A stretch of 64,000 bases of DNA from positions 796,001-860,000 of the forward strand of contig NZ_JBBOYW010000001.1 in the NCBI RefSeq assembly GCF_038008325.1, read 5' to 3'. The translations under genes were made by a program, and so were the position numbers. This DNA is from Lysinibacillus sp. FSL K6-0232 (GTDB lineage: Bacteria; Bacillota; Bacilli; Bacillales_A; Planococcaceae). Positions 1 to 9,991 of the stretch are shown here, in pieces (the first letter of the stretch is position 1; each line of letters starts with the position of its first letter). A model generated the notes under the pieces. That model did no database searches. It was not told the DNA's origin and saw only the letters and a list, made by a program, of their open reading frames with translations.

Positions 1-79
1 CAGAATGGCTTGCACAGCATTTGGCATAAGAGGATGCATCTGCTATGATAAGGTTAACACTATGATGGAAGGAGAAATA

Positions 80-391
80 ATGATGGATCAAGATATGAAG
101 GATAGCATGTTAGGTGCATTAGAAAATGTAATTGACCCTGAGCTTGGAATTGATATTGTCAACTTAGGTTTAGTATATGATGTAGATTTAGACGAGGAGG
201 GGGTAGCAACTGTTACAATGACATTAACATCAATGGGCTGCCCGCTTGGACCCGTTATTGTCGATCAAGTCAATACAGCATTAGGTGAGCTACCAGAAGT
301 AAAAAGCACAAATGTCAATATTGTCTGGAATCCGCCTTGGTCAAAAGACAAAATGTCACGCTATGCCAAAATGGCATTAGGTGTGCGCTAA
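80..391 (+). CDS. MIP18/DUF59-family iron-sulfur cluster assembly factor
   Basis: A protein of 103 residues with the DUF59 (MIP18, PaaD/SufT-like) fold. The pattern VIDPELGIDIVNLGLVYDV near the N-terminus and the TSMGCPLGP loop with its conserved Cys are diagnostic. Family members help load or mature Fe-S clusters in target proteins in the cytoplasm. I place the start at ATG 80, seven bases after AAGGAG, rather than at the upstream in-frame ATG at 5, which has no ribosome site. It is monocistronic and faces fnr, sharing a bidirectional terminator with it. The link to the neighbouring Fe-S regulator Fnr is suggestive only. Confidence in the family is high; the client proteins are unknown. Confidence 0.9.
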   Translation: MMDQDMKDSMLGALENVIDPELGIDIVNLGLVYDVDLDEEGVATVTMTLTSMGCPLGPVIVDQVNTALGELPEVKSTNVNIVWNPPWSKDKMSRYAKMALGVR

Positions 392-396
392 TACAC

Positions 397-432
397 AAAA
401 AATCCCTGCTTACATTGATAAGCAGGGATTTT
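397..432. terminator. Bidirectional hairpin terminator
   Basis: AAAATCCCTGCTTA and its complement TAAGCAGGGATTTT flank a six-base loop, with A-tract on the left and T-tract on the right. It lies between the convergent DUF59 and fnr genes and can serve both. Confidence 0.85.
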
Positions 433-444
433 ACATGTAACGAA

Positions 445-1140
445 TTAATCAATACGGCATATTTGTAATGGACAATTTTCACAAGCAATTTCATTTTTTA
501 AAAATTGTAAATTATGGATTGTAATAAAGCCTTTATCAAAAGTAATAATATCGTGTTTTTTTAAATCATTTAGCATACGGTTAATCATTTCACGGCTTGT
601 CGCACATAAATTGGCAATCTCCGTATTGGTTAGTTGAAAATCAATAAAAATTGAACCATTTTCTAAAGGCTTACCATACGTATTGGAAAAGCGGATAAGC
701 GTTGAAAATAAAGCACCTTTTTTCCCATTTAGTAATAAATCACGTAAGCGGCTCTGATGTTTTAAATTTTCTGTTTGTAGCCATTTCATATACGCGACCA
801 TTAAAGTAGGTTGTTCCTCTAGCAGATGCTCCAGTGATTGGCGGCTTAGTACATACAATGTAGAAGGTTCTAAAACCTTTGCAGTCATGGAATTATAAAC
901 AAGATTACAAAATAATGACCCTTCACCAATAATGCTATCAGGACCACAAATACGAACAGTTAATTCCTTACCACTTTCGGTTTCCTGACTAATCGAAATA
1001 GTACCTGTTTTAATGTAATAGATTTCTTGCGCTCGCTCACCCTCTAGAAAAATTTTGCTTCCTTTATTGATCTTAATAAAAACACCATGCTTTTGAAAAA
1101 GACTTTTAATGTTTTCAAACATATTATCCATTAACACCAT
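445..1140 (-). CDS. fnr: Fnr, anaerobic Crp/Fnr-family regulator with C-terminal Fe-S ligands
   Basis: Crp/Fnr regulator of 231 residues: cyclic-nucleotide-binding-like beta-roll (about 20-115), dimer helix, and a winged helix with recognition segment TSREMINRML (181-190). The C-terminus ends ECENCP-like: Cys220, Cys223 and Cys228 form C-x2-C-x4-C, the arrangement that binds the 4Fe-4S cluster in B. subtilis Fnr, and RLRDLLLNGKKG places Asp134 where that protein has its Asp ligand. These are B. subtilis-type rather than E. coli-type (N-terminal Cys) ligands. The expected role is activation of fermentation and nitrate-respiration genes without oxygen. The start is uncertain by a few residues: GGAG abuts ATG 1140, and GTG 1137 or ATG 1131 are better spaced. 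A long dyad lies just upstream. Confidence 0.93.
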   Translation of the reverse strand: MVLMDNMFENIKSLFQKHGVFIKINKGSKIFLEGERAQEIYYIKTGTISISQETESGKELTVRICGPDSIIGEGSLFCNLVYNSMTAKVLEPSTLYVLSRQSLEHLLEEQPTLMVAYMKWLQTENLKHQSRLRDLLLNGKKGALFSTLIRFSNTYGKPLENGSIFIDFQLTNTEIANLCATSREMINRMLNDLKKHDIITFDKGFITIHNLQFLKNEIACENCPLQICRID

Positions 1141-1161
1141 ATCTCCAACACATCGCTTTCT

Positions 1162-1190
1162 TTTTGTAATAAATGGCTATTATTACAAAA
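1162..1190. promoter_or_regulatory. 29-bp perfect dyad upstream of fnr
   Basis: Arms TTTTGTAATAA (1162-1172) and TTATTACAAAA (1180-1190) are perfectly complementary around a seven-base centre. It begins 22 bases upstream of the fnr start, where an autoregulatory or redox-repressor operator would be expected. It is not the TGTGA-N6-TCACA Fnr consensus, so the binding protein is unknown. Confidence 0.55.
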
Positions 1191-1282
1191 GGATAGTGGA
1201 TTTCGATATTAAAACATAGAAACATACTATTATTATAACGTAAATTTCCATTTTCAAGTGTAAAAATTTTTGAGCGATTTCT

Positions 1283-1311
1283 TTGCGAATACGGCTTATC
1301 TGATGTAAAAT
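1283..1311 (+). promoter_or_regulatory. SigA promoter of clpB
   Basis: TTGCGA (1283-1288) and TAAAAT (1306-1311) are separated by 17 bases, placing the transcription start close to 1318, on the first half of the CtsR box. Confidence 0.65.
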
Positions 1312-1317
1312 AAAGTT

Positions 1318-1334
1318 AGTCAAAAAAGGTCAAA
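1318..1334 (+). promoter_or_regulatory. CtsR operator
   Basis: AGTCAAA-AAA-GGTCAAA is a direct heptad repeat with three-base spacing and matches the CtsR consensus RGTCAAA-NAN-RGTCAAA used by class III heat-shock genes of Firmicutes. It overlaps the predicted transcription start of clpB, so binding would block initiation; heat or thiol stress would relieve it. Confidence 0.88.
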
Positions 1335-1399
1335 CTTTTTAAAAGAATAGCAATGGGTATAGAAGGTATGTAAAACATAATGAAGAAGGAGTGCTAGCT

Positions 1400-3526
1400 A
1401 TGCAATTTCAGCAAACAGATAATCAAAAACCGTTAGAGCAATTTGGACGAAATTTAATTGAAGAAATTAAAAACGGCAAAATGGACCCTGTTATTGGGCG
1501 TGATGAGGAAATTCGTAATGTTATTCGTATTTTAACGCGCAAAACGAAAAATAATCCTGTTTTAATTGGTGAGCCGGGTGTTGGGAAAACAGCGATCGTC
1601 GAGGGTTTAGCACAGCGTATCGTGAAGGGCGATGTGCCAGAAGGCTTGAAAGAATGTGTGCTATATGAGCTAGATATGAGTGCATTAATTGCGGGTGCAA
1701 GTTATCGTGGCCAATTTGAAGAGCGCCTAAAGGGTGTTTTAAAGGAAGTAAAGGAATCAGAGGGGCGCATTATTTTATTTATTGATGAAATCCATACAAT
1801 TGTAGGGGCTGGGAAAACAGATGGTGCGATGGATGCGGGGAATATGCTAAAGCCAATGCTAGCACGTGGTGAGCTACATTGTATTGGTGCGACAACATTG
1901 GATGAATATCGTATGTATATTGAAAAAGACCCTGCATTAGAGCGACGCTTCCAGCAGGTGCTTGTACGTGAGCCATCTATCGAGGATACAGTGTCAATTT
2001 TACGTGGCTTAAAGGAGCGCTTTGAACTGCATCATGCTGTTCGTATTCATGATAGAGCAATTGTAGCTGCGGCAGAGCTATCGAATCGTTATATTACCGA
2101 ACGGTTTTTACCAGATAAAGCGATTGATTTAATCGATGAAGCCTGTGCCATGATTCGTACAGAAATTGACTCGATGCCACAGGAATTAGATGCAGTAACG
2201 CGTCGTATTATGCAGCTTGAAATTGAAGAGCAAGCATTGCGCAAGGAAAAAGATGAGGCAAGTAAAAAACGTCTTGAACAACTGCGTGAGGAATTAACAA
2301 TGTTAAAAGAGTCCTCTGAGGGCATGCGACAACAATGGGAAGCAGAGAAAGAAATGCTGCATGATATTCAGAAAAAACGCGAAACATTGGATAAATATCG
2401 TCGCGATTTAGATGAAGCGGAAGGAAAATATGACTTAAATAAGGCTGCTGAATTACGACATGGTAAAATTCCAACATTGGAAAAAGAAATTCAAACATTG
2501 GAGCAGCAATTAGAGAAGGGTGCAGAATCACGTATTTTACGTGAAGAAGTAACAGCTGATGAAATTGCTGCAATCGTTTCACGTTGGACAGGCATTCCTG
2601 TGACAAAATTAGTGGAGGGTGAGCGTGAAAAGCTATTGCGTTTAAAAGATACACTGCATGAGCGTGTAGTTGGGCAAGACACAGCCGTTCAATTAGTAAC
2701 AGAGGCTGTATGGCGCGCACGAGCAGGCATTAAAGACCCGCATCGTCCAATTGGTAGCTTTTTATTCCTAGGTCCAACTGGTGTTGGTAAAACAGAGCTA
2801 GCAAAAGCACTTGCTGCACAATTATTTGATTCAGAGGATCATTTTATTCGCATTGATATGAGTGAGTATATGGAAAAACATAGTGTATCTCGTCTTGTCG
2901 GTGCACCTCCCGGCTATATTGGCTATGAAGAAGGTGGGCAATTAACAGAGGCTGTGCGTCGCAATCCTTATGCTGTTGTCTTACTAGATGAAATCGAAAA
3001 GGCACATCCAGATGTAGCCAATATTTTATTGCAAATTTTAGATGATGGGCGCATTACGGATAGCCAAGGGCGTATGGTGAACTTTACTAATACTGTTGTG
3101 ATTTTAACATCTAATATTGGCTCTAATTATTTAATGGAGGCAAAAGAGGGTGATGCAACAGTTGAAGATTTAGTAATGGCTGCACTGCGCCAGCATTTTA
3201 AACCAGAGCTATTAAATCGTATGGATGATATTATCTTGTTCCATGCCTTATCTGACCAGCATTTTACAGCCATTGCTTGGAAATACGTTGAACAATTAAT
3301 TCAACGTGTGGCAGAGCAGGACATTACATTGGCTGTTGATCAAGCTGTCATTGACTGGGTTGTAGAGCAAGGAGCGGATGCTCAATTTGGTGCAAGACCA
3401 TTAAAACGCTTTGTACAGCGACATATTGAAACTGCTGTGGCAAAAGAGCTGCTACGTGGTGAGGTGTTGCCAGGAGAAACATTGCATATAGCCCTACATG
3501 ATGGGAAAGTAGTGGTGGAAAAATAA
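1400..3526 (+). CDS. clpB: ClpB-type AAA+ disaggregase lacking the N-domain
   Basis: A protein of 708 residues with two AAA+ modules. The first has Walker A GEPGVGKT (57-64) and Walker B FIDEIH (about 127-132); the second has GPTGVGKT (458-465). Between them (about 260-380) lies a long charged coiled-coil middle domain, the mark of ClpB. No IGF/IGL-type ClpP-docking loop is seen after the second Walker B, so this should be a disaggregase working with DnaK rather than a protease subunit. The usual Clp N-domain of about 150 residues is absent: the sequence starts almost at the first AAA+ domain. ATG 1400 follows AAGGAG by eight bases. Controlled by a CtsR box; monocistronic. ClpC or ClpE are less likely because of the middle domain and absence of a zinc finger. 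Confidence 0.88.
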   Translation: MQFQQTDNQKPLEQFGRNLIEEIKNGKMDPVIGRDEEIRNVIRILTRKTKNNPVLIGEPGVGKTAIVEGLAQRIVKGDVPEGLKECVLYELDMSALIAGASYRGQFEERLKGVLKEVKESEGRIILFIDEIHTIVGAGKTDGAMDAGNMLKPMLARGELHCIGATTLDEYRMYIEKDPALERRFQQVLVREPSIEDTVSILRGLKERFELHHAVRIHDRAIVAAAELSNRYITERFLPDKAIDLIDEACAMIRTEIDSMPQELDAVTRRIMQLEIEEQALRKEKDEASKKRLEQLREELTMLKESSEGMRQQWEAEKEMLHDIQKKRETLDKYRRDLDEAEGKYDLNKAAELRHGKIPTLEKEIQTLEQQLEKGAESRILREEVTADEIAAIVSRWTGIPVTKLVEGEREKLLRLKDTLHERVVGQDTAVQLVTEAVWRARAGIKDPHRPIGSFLFLGPTGVGKTELAKALAAQLFDSEDHFIRIDMSEYMEKHSVSRLVGAPPGYIGYEEGGQLTEAVRRNPYAVVLLDEIEKAHPDVANILLQILDDGRITDSQGRMVNFTNTVVILTSNIGSNYLMEAKEGDATVEDLVMAALRQHFKPELLNRMDDIILFHALSDQHFTAIAWKYVEQLIQRVAEQDITLAVDQAVIDWVVEQGADAQFGARPLKRFVQRHIETAVAKELLRGEVLPGETLHIALHDGKVVVEK

Positions 3527-3529
3527 CAG

Positions 3530-3567
3530 AAAAAACCTGTTTCGCATAACGCGGAACAGGTTTTTTC
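3530..3567. terminator. Hairpin terminator after clpB
   Basis: AAAAAACCTGTT pairs with AACAGGTTTTTT around a 13-base loop. It is bidirectional in form and also lies at the end of the convergent yjzD-like gene. Confidence 0.85.
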
Positions 3568-3575
3568 TAGCTGAA

Positions 3576-3770
3576 TTAATGATGGTCAGCAGCTTCTGGT
3601 GTAGGCTCGTTTGGAATAATTGCTCCAATAACAAAGATAAGAATGGAGAATACAACAGAAACGATTGCGCCTGTTTGAAAATCAAATGGTACACCAAGTA
3701 CAGAGCTGACTACATAGTTTAACATGGAAACCAGTAGGAATGACCATATGAACGTTACGATATATTGCAT
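3576..3770 (-). CDS. yjzD: YjzD-like DUF2929 membrane protein
   Basis: A small protein of 64 residues with two predicted membrane helices (about 4-24 and 33-54) joined by the loop VLGVPFDFQTG. It resembles B. subtilis YjzD (DUF2929), which also lies just before the fabH-fabF region, so synteny supports the call. The start is taken at ATG 3770, seven bases after GAGGTG; the three-codon longer frame begins at a GTG inside that ribosome site. The function is unknown; it is presumably in the cytoplasmic membrane. Confidence 0.75.
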   Translation of the reverse strand: MQYIVTFIWSFLLVSMLNYVVSSVLGVPFDFQTGAIVSVVFSILIFVIGAIIPNEPTPEAADHH

Positions 3771-3888
3771 TAATTTCACCTCAAACGAACTTTTTTCAAT
3801 TATAAAGTTTAACTCATATTCATTATCATATCATAACATAAATCGAAAAAAAATGAACCTTTTATGAATTTGTCACAATTATGAGGCG

Positions 3889-3950
3889 TTGCTCAAAATA
3901 GGAGGACTTTGCTCAAAATAGGAGGACTTTGCTCAAAAGTAGGGGAATAT
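3889..3950. repeat. Tandem 20-bp repeat upstream of fabH
   Basis: GCTCAAAATAGGAGGACTTT occurs twice head-to-tail (3891-3910 and 3911-3930), followed by a degenerate third copy (GCTCAAAAGTAGGGGAATAT, 3931-3950). The unit carries AGGAGG, but no start codon or reading frame follows at a suitable distance. It lies in the 330-base gap between yjzD and fabH, upstream of the fabH promoter. Confidence 0.85.
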
Positions 3951-4021
3951 CGCTTAATATATAGTAAGGTTTCCTTTACAGTTACAAAAATTTTACTAAA
4001 ACATAATAATCATAAATCATC

Positions 4022-4051
4022 TTGCACCCTTGCTTTACTATGCGTTATAAT
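4022..4051 (+). promoter_or_regulatory. SigA promoter of fabH-fabF
   Basis: TTGCAC (4022-4027) and TATAAT (4046-4051) with an 18-base spacer. A dyad, TTACTA-N8-TAGTAA (4061-4080), lies just downstream of the expected start. It is in the place where FapR sites occur, but its half-sites are inverted relative to the FapR consensus. Confidence 0.6.
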
Positions 4052-4100
4052 TATGACCAGTTACTAATAATTGATAGTAAGAAAGCTGAGGGGTTGCTAG

Positions 4101-5039
4101 ATGAACGCTGGTATAATAGGAATTGGTAAATACGTTCCTGAGAAGGTCGTAACAAATTTTGATTTAGAAAAAATAATGGACACTTCGGATGAATGGATTC
4201 GCACACGAACTGGCATTGAAGAGCGTCATTTTGCGGCGGATAATCAGGAAACTTCAGACTTAGCAGTAGCGGCTGCAAAAGAAGCTATTGCAAAAGCGGG
4301 CATTACACCAGAAGAAATTGGTTTAATACTTGTAGCAACTGTAACGCAGGATCAAACTTTTCCAAGTATAGCATGTATGGTGCAGGAGCAAATCGGAGCA
4401 GTAAATGCTGCAGCGATGGATCAAGCAGCAGCATGTGCAGGATTTATGTATAGCTTAGTGACAGCAAAACAATTTGTGGAAGCAAATGCTTATAAATATG
4501 TCTTAGTAGTAGGTGTTGAAAAATTATCCAAAGTTATCGATTGGAATGACCGTAATACGGCTGTATTATTCGGTGATGGCGCAAGTGCAGCAATTGTTGG
4601 GCCTGTATCTGAAGGCAGAGGTATTTTATCTTTTGAGCTTGGTGCAGATGGAACAGGCGGTAAAAACCTTTATTTAACACAACAAGATACAATTGCGATG
4701 AATGGGCGTGAAGTATTTAAGTTTGCTGTACGTCAAATGGGAGAATCTGCTGTAAATGTTTTAGAAAAAGCAGGCTTATCAAAAGAAGATGTTGATTTTT
4801 TAGTGCCGCATCAGGCAAACATACGTATTATGGAGTCCGCTCGTGAGCGTTTGGAGCTACCACCAGAAAAAATGTCAAAAACGATTCATAAATACGGTAA
4901 TACTTCAGCAGCTTCTATTGGTATTTCCTTGGTAGATGAGCTTGAAGCAGGTAAAATTAAAGAGGATGATTTATTAGTCCTTGTTGGTTTTGGTGGCGGC
5001 TTAACATGGGGGGCCGTTGCCATGAGATGGGGAAAATAA
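4101..5039 (+). CDS. fabH: Beta-ketoacyl-ACP synthase III (FabH)
   Basis: 312 residues, usual length for KAS III. It condenses acyl-CoA primers with malonyl-ACP to start type II fatty-acid synthesis. The catalytic triad is visible: Cys112 in AAACAGFMY, His237 in VPHQAN and Asn267 in KYGNTSAAS. In Bacillus the enzyme prefers branched primers. GAGGGG lies six bases before ATG 4101. fabF follows in the same direction after a 30-base gap with its own ribosome site, so the two form an operon, as fabHA-fabF do in B. subtilis. A SigA promoter is visible upstream. Confidence 0.97.
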   Translation: MNAGIIGIGKYVPEKVVTNFDLEKIMDTSDEWIRTRTGIEERHFAADNQETSDLAVAAAKEAIAKAGITPEEIGLILVATVTQDQTFPSIACMVQEQIGAVNAAAMDQAAACAGFMYSLVTAKQFVEANAYKYVLVVGVEKLSKVIDWNDRNTAVLFGDGASAAIVGPVSEGRGILSFELGADGTGGKNLYLTQQDTIAMNGREVFKFAVRQMGESAVNVLEKAGLSKEDVDFLVPHQANIRIMESARERLELPPEKMSKTIHKYGNTSAASIGISLVDELEAGKIKEDDLLVLVGFGGGLTWGAVAMRWGK

Positions 5040-5069
5040 TAACGAAAAATGCTTGAGGGGAGTAAGACA

Positions 5070-6311
5070 ATGAGTAAACGACGAGTAGTAATAACAGGAA
5101 TTGGCGCAGTGACACCACTAGGAAATAATATTGACGAAACATGGGCTAACATTAAAGCTGGGAAATCTGGCGTTGGTGAGCTCACACGTTTAAATAAAGA
5201 CCTTTTCGCAGCGAAAATTGCGGCAGAAGTAAAGGATTTTAATATTGAGCAATATGTTGATCGTAAAGAAGCACGTAAAATGGATCGCTTTACACAATAC
5301 GCACTAGCCGCTTCGATTATGGCAATGGAGGATGCACAGCTAACGATTGATGAGGAGCTAGCACCACGTGCAGGCGTTTGGATTGGCTCTGGTATCGGTG
5401 GTATGGAAACCTATGAACAGCAGTTTTTAACATTCCAAGAGCGCGGTGCAAGACGTGTTAGCCCATTCTTTATTCCAATGATGATTCCTGATATGGCTTC
5501 AGGTCAAGTGTCGATTCATTTTGGCGCAAAGGGCATTAATTCATGCTCTGTAACGGCATGTGCTTCAGGCACAAACTCAATTGGCGATGCCTTTAAAGTA
5601 ATTGAACGTGGCGATGCAGATGTCATGATTTCAGGTGGAGCTGAATCACCAATCGTAACAATGGCTGTAGCAGGCTTCTGTGCCAATACAGCTTTATCCT
5701 TAAATCAAGACCCACAAACGGCATGCCGTCCATTTGATAAAAACCGCGATGGCTTTATTATTGGGGAAGGTGCAGGCATTGTTATTTTAGAGGAATATGA
5801 ACATGCTAAAGCTCGTGGTGCTAAAATTTATGCGGAAGTGTTAGGCTATGGTGCAACTGGAGATGCCCACCATATTACGGCTCCAGCTCCAGAGGGTGAG
5901 GGTGCAGCACGTGCGATGCTACAAGCCTTAACAGATGGCGATGTAGAGCCAGCACAAATTGACTATATCAATGCGCATGGTACAAGTACACCGTACAATG
6001 ATTTATTTGAAACACAAGCAGTTAAAACAGTGTTTGGTGAACATGCCTATAAGCTTGCAATGAGCTCTACAAAATCAATGACAGGTCATTTACTAGGAGC
6101 AGCGGGTGGCATAGAAGCGATTTTCACAGCCCTTGCATTAAAAGAAGGTATATTACCACCAACAATTAATCTAACAGAGCCAGATCCTGATTGTGATTTA
6201 GATTATGTACCAAATGAAGCACGCACAGCGGAGATTCAATACGCAATGAGTAATTCACTAGGCTTTGGTGGCCATAATGCTAGCCTTTTATTTAAAAAAT
6301 ATGAAGCATAA
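5070..6311 (+). CDS. fabF: Beta-ketoacyl-ACP synthase II (FabF)
   Basis: 413 residues from ATG 5070, which sits after GAGGGGAG; the longer in-frame ATG at 5049 would overlap that site. KAS II elongates acyl-ACPs. The thiolase-fold residues are in place: nucleophile Cys164 in [10 protein letters not shown], His303 in [11 protein letters not shown], and Lys335 with His340 in [13 protein letters not shown]. It is the second gene of the fabHF operon and ends at a strong terminator. Confidence 0.97.
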   Translation: MSKRRVVITGIGAVTPLGNNIDETWANIKAGKSGVGELTRLNKDLFAAKIAAEVKDFNIEQYVDRKEARKMDRFTQYALAASIMAMEDAQLTIDEELAPRAGVWIGSGIGGMETYEQQFLTFQERGARRVSPFFIPMMIPDMASGQVSIHFGAKGINSCSVTACASGTNSIGDAFKVIERGDADVMISGGAESPIVTMAVAGFCANTALSLNQDPQTACRPFDKNRDGFIIGEGAGIVILEEYEHAKARGAKIYAEVLGYGATGDAHHITAPAPEGEGAARAMLQALTDGDVEPAQIDYINAHGTSTPYNDLFETQAVKTVFGEHAYKLAMSSTKSMTGHLLGAAGGIEAIFTALALKEGILPPTINLTEPDPDCDLDYVPNEARTAEIQYAMSNSLGFGGHNASLLFKKYEA

Positions 6312-6327
6312 GTAGAATATCTACATT

Positions 6328-6367
6328 AAAAAACGTCAGCTAATTTTCATGGCTGACGTCTTTTTTT
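6328..6367 (+). terminator. Rho-independent terminator of fabHF
   Basis: ACGTCAGC and GCTGACGT pair around an 11-base loop and are followed by CTTTTTTT. Confidence 0.88.
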
Positions 6368-6420
6368 ATAGTTTTGTGAATACATGATAAGTAAGAAGAA
6401 ATAGAAAGGATGCCGCTACT

Positions 6421-6642
6421 TTGTTTCGTCTTTTTATATTTTTAGTAAGCTATGGCTTAATGATCCTCTCACTAGGAAATCTGATACTGTATTTGAATTA
6501 CCGTACCCTTGGCTATTCTTGGAAAGTTGTATTTAAATTTATGCTTCAAACAACAGAGTTTTATATGGCAATCGGCGCCTGTATTATATTATGTGCTGTT
6601 GTTTTGGATATTGGTTTTGATCGCTCAGCAGACAAGCTATAA
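6421..6642 (+). CDS. Small two-helix membrane protein, unknown
   Basis: A 73-residue frame starting at TTG 6421, ten bases after AAAGGA. Two hydrophobic helices (about 4-26 and 46-64) are separated by a basic/aromatic loop (NYRTLGYSWKVVFKF). I do not recognise a family. It ends one base before the end of the convergent trpS gene, and such tight packing supports it being real. No promoter is evident beyond the fab terminator. A membrane location is the only functional statement I can support. Confidence 0.6.
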   Translation: MFRLFIFLVSYGLMILSLGNLILYLNYRTLGYSWKVVFKFMLQTTEFYMAIGACIILCAVVLDIGFDRSADKL

Positions 6643-6643
6643 T

Positions 6644-7915
<1,272 letters not shown>

Positions 7916-7943
7916 AATGTAATGTATAATTGCAAAAAATTAT

Positions 7944-7972
7944 ATTATAAAGATTAAATTATGTAAAGTCAG
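7944..7972 (-). promoter_or_regulatory. SigA promoter of trpS
   Basis: Minus-strand CTGACT (7967-7972) and TATAAT (7944-7949) are 17 bases apart, just upstream of the T-box stem I. Confidence 0.65.
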
Positions 7973-8277
7973 ACTTTTGGCGGTGTTTTTTTTCGAGAAA
8001 AAATTATATGCTTTTTTTGTTGCGTAAATTTGTTAAAATGACAATTATTTTTAGTAAAATTACGAGTTGCTGTACACGTCGAATTGACAGTATTCTCGTT
8101 TATTTTTTGTAAATGAGAACAAAAGAGTACGTTTAACAGATGTTTAAAATGTGTTGGAAGTGGGAATATTAGTATTAGTCATCATATACGTCACAAAAGA
8201 TAGATAGATGAAAATATATGAATAGACAGAATATTTAGTTATATAATTCGTCTTTTTTTTACTGGAACTATATTCAA

Positions 8278-8299
8278 ATACAGCAGAGTGCTGTATAAT
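8278..8299 (+). promoter_or_regulatory. Dyad overlapping the -10 box of the spx promoter
   Basis: ATACAGCAGAGTGCTGTAT (8278-8296) is a perfect dyad with eight-base arms. Its right arm runs into TATAAT (8294-8299), the best -10 box upstream of spx. The -35 is weak. The dyad is unlike PerR or YodB boxes known at the B. subtilis spx promoter. The rest of 7973-8277 is AT-rich with nothing else that I can assign. Confidence 0.5.
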
Positions 8300-8384
8300 G
8301 TTATTGTGTATCTTACATTACATTAATTCTAATTTAACACGCTAGTTTATAGATAATGATTACAAGATGAAAGGATGTGTCAGA

Positions 8385-8783
8385 ATGATCGTAACGCTAT
8401 TTACATCACCAAGTTGTACTTCTTGTCGTAAAGCAAAAGCATGGTTAGAAGAACATGATATTCCATATACAGAACGAAATATATTTTCTGAACCACTAAG
8501 CATTAGTGAAATAAAAAAAATTTTACGGATGACAGAAGATGGAACTGATGAAATTATTTCTACTCGCTCAAAAATTTTTCAAAAATTAAACGTGGATGTT
8601 GAAAGCTTACCATTACAACGTTTATATGAATTAATTCAGGAATACCCTGGATTATTACGTCGACCAATTATTTTGGATGAAAAGCGTCTGCAAGTTGGCT
8701 ATAACGAAGATGAAATTCGTCGCTTCTTACCTCGTAAAGTTCGTGCATATCAATTACAAGAAGCTCAGCGCATGGTGAATTAA
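8385..8783 (+). CDS. spx: Spx, RNA polymerase-binding redox regulator
   Basis: 132 residues of the ArsC/Spx family, almost identical in register to B. subtilis Spx. The redox switch Cys11-x-x-Cys14 (PSCTSC) is intact, as are the alpha-CTD-contacting region ([22 protein letters not shown]) and a C-terminus suited to ClpXP. Spx redirects RNA polymerase to thiol-stress genes upon disulfide formation. ATG 8385 follows AAAGGA; the upstream in-frame ATG has no better site. Synteny with mecA downstream matches B. subtilis. The adaptor that delivers Spx to ClpXP, SpxH, is 6 kb away in the window. Confidence 0.97.
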   Translation: MIVTLFTSPSCTSCRKAKAWLEEHDIPYTERNIFSEPLSISEIKKILRMTEDGTDEIISTRSKIFQKLNVDVESLPLQRLYELIQEYPGLLRRPIILDEKRLQVGYNEDEIRRFLPRKVRAYQLQEAQRMVN

Positions 8784-8811
8784 TCGTATCGATTTTGAAT
8801 AATATAGGTAG

Positions 8812-8857
8812 TAGATGTTACAAATGTAAAATACATATTGTGACATCTATTTTTTTA
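8812..8857 (+). terminator. Terminator of spx
   Basis: AGATGT and ACATCT with inner TACAAATGTA/TACATATTGT pairing form a long hairpin followed by ATTTTTTT. Confidence 0.8.
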
Positions 8858-9220
8858 TGGTTTACTTTAGGTAAATCCTTCTCTATAAAGTATAATAATT
8901 AATAGGAAAGAGTCATATATTTCCGTAAAAGTATGTTAAACTTGATTTAAGTTAAATAGTTTACTACAATTTCAATAATTCAAATAACTTCTGTGAAACG
9001 GTGTATATCCTTTTCATTTTATGACAAAACAGCATACAATAGAGATAGGGATAACTGTAAATAAAAAATTTTATATTTACAGCTCCTCAAGTAATTTTAT
9101 TGTAGTGTGGTCAAAGGTTGAAAAACAATTGTGGTATGAAGGTTAAAATTAATGAATAAAAGCATACTAATGAAACAAAGCTGTTTTTCGACATATGACA
9201 GTGAAGGGAGATGAGGTCTA
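8858..9220. other. Intergenic region before mecA
   Basis: About 360 AT-rich bases. A TACAAT box at 9035-9040 may be the mecA -10, but no convincing -35 is found. I see no gene, repeat or RNA structure here. Confidence 0.5.
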
Positions 9221-9889
9221 GTGGACATCGAACGTGTAAATGAAAATACACTCAAGCTCTTTATTACGTACAATGATATAGAGGATCGCGGCTATAGCCG
9301 TGAAGAGATTTGGTACAATCGAGCAAAGGGTGAGCAACTTTTTTGGGATATGATTGATGAAGTAAACACGGAGGATTATTTTGATGTAGAAGGTCCGATT
9401 TGGATTCATATCAATGCATCTGAAGTGGGCTTGGAAATCATTGTCACACGTGCACATATTTTAAAAGACGGTGAAACATTAGATGGTCATTCGAATTTTG
9501 ATGAACACAAAGATATGTTTGCGCCATTTGATGAGGTTGGAGAGGATTTGCTTAGCCAGCTAACTCAATTTGGCGATATGGATGAGTCAGAGTTGTTTAT
9601 GGATACAGATATTTATGTTTATAAATTTAAAGATATTGATGAGTTAATCCCTGTTGCCAAACGAATGACAGACGAATTAGTGGATTCCTCATTATTCAAA
9701 TATGAAAATTGGTACTATTTAGTTGTTGATTTCGGCAATGCAGATGAGGAATTAAATCGTCATGATCGAAATGCAGTGATTAAGGAATTTTTAACACCAT
9801 CCAATTTTACGATTCATCGTTTAGAGGAATATGGTGAAAAAATCATGGAATTTAATTGCTTTGAAACAGTTCGAAAATATTTTGCTTAA
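9221..9889 (+). CDS. mecA: MecA, ClpC adaptor protein
   Basis: 222 residues: an N-terminal domain that begins MDIERVNENTLKLFITYNDIEDRGYSREEIWYN (substrate binding), an acidic linker rich in Asp/Glu, and a C-terminal ClpC-binding domain ending in FETVRKYFA. MecA activates ClpC and delivers substrates such as ComK and Spx-regulated factors. The start is GTG 9221, with GAGGT close by and AAGGGAG ten bases upstream. In B. subtilis coiA follows directly; here an insertion sequence lies between. Confidence 0.95.
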   Translation: MDIERVNENTLKLFITYNDIEDRGYSREEIWYNRAKGEQLFWDMIDEVNTEDYFDVEGPIWIHINASEVGLEIIVTRAHILKDGETLDGHSNFDEHKDMFAPFDEVGEDLLSQLTQFGDMDESELFMDTDIYVYKFKDIDELIPVAKRMTDELVDSSLFKYENWYYLVVDFGNADEELNRHDRNAVIKEFLTPSNFTIHRLEEYGEKIMEFNCFETVRKYFA

Positions 9890-9991
9890 GCATAGGAGTT
9901 TCTGATTCTTTCAAGCATTTAGGTTGTAGTGAACTCAAGTTACCCTTGAGATTTAAAGTGTACCCTTTGTAAAGGACATTTTGAAAAAAAG

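Noticed and set aside
2208..2720. A 170-codon open frame on the minus strand inside clpB
   Set aside because: It is the antisense of the coiled-coil region, has no ribosome site, and its composition (His/Leu-rich) is that of a mirror of Gln/Glu codons.
4061..4080. TTACTA-N8-TAGTAA near fabH as a FapR operator
   Set aside because: FapR sites read TTAGTA...TACTAA; here the half-sites are in the opposite order. Kept only as a note on the promoter.
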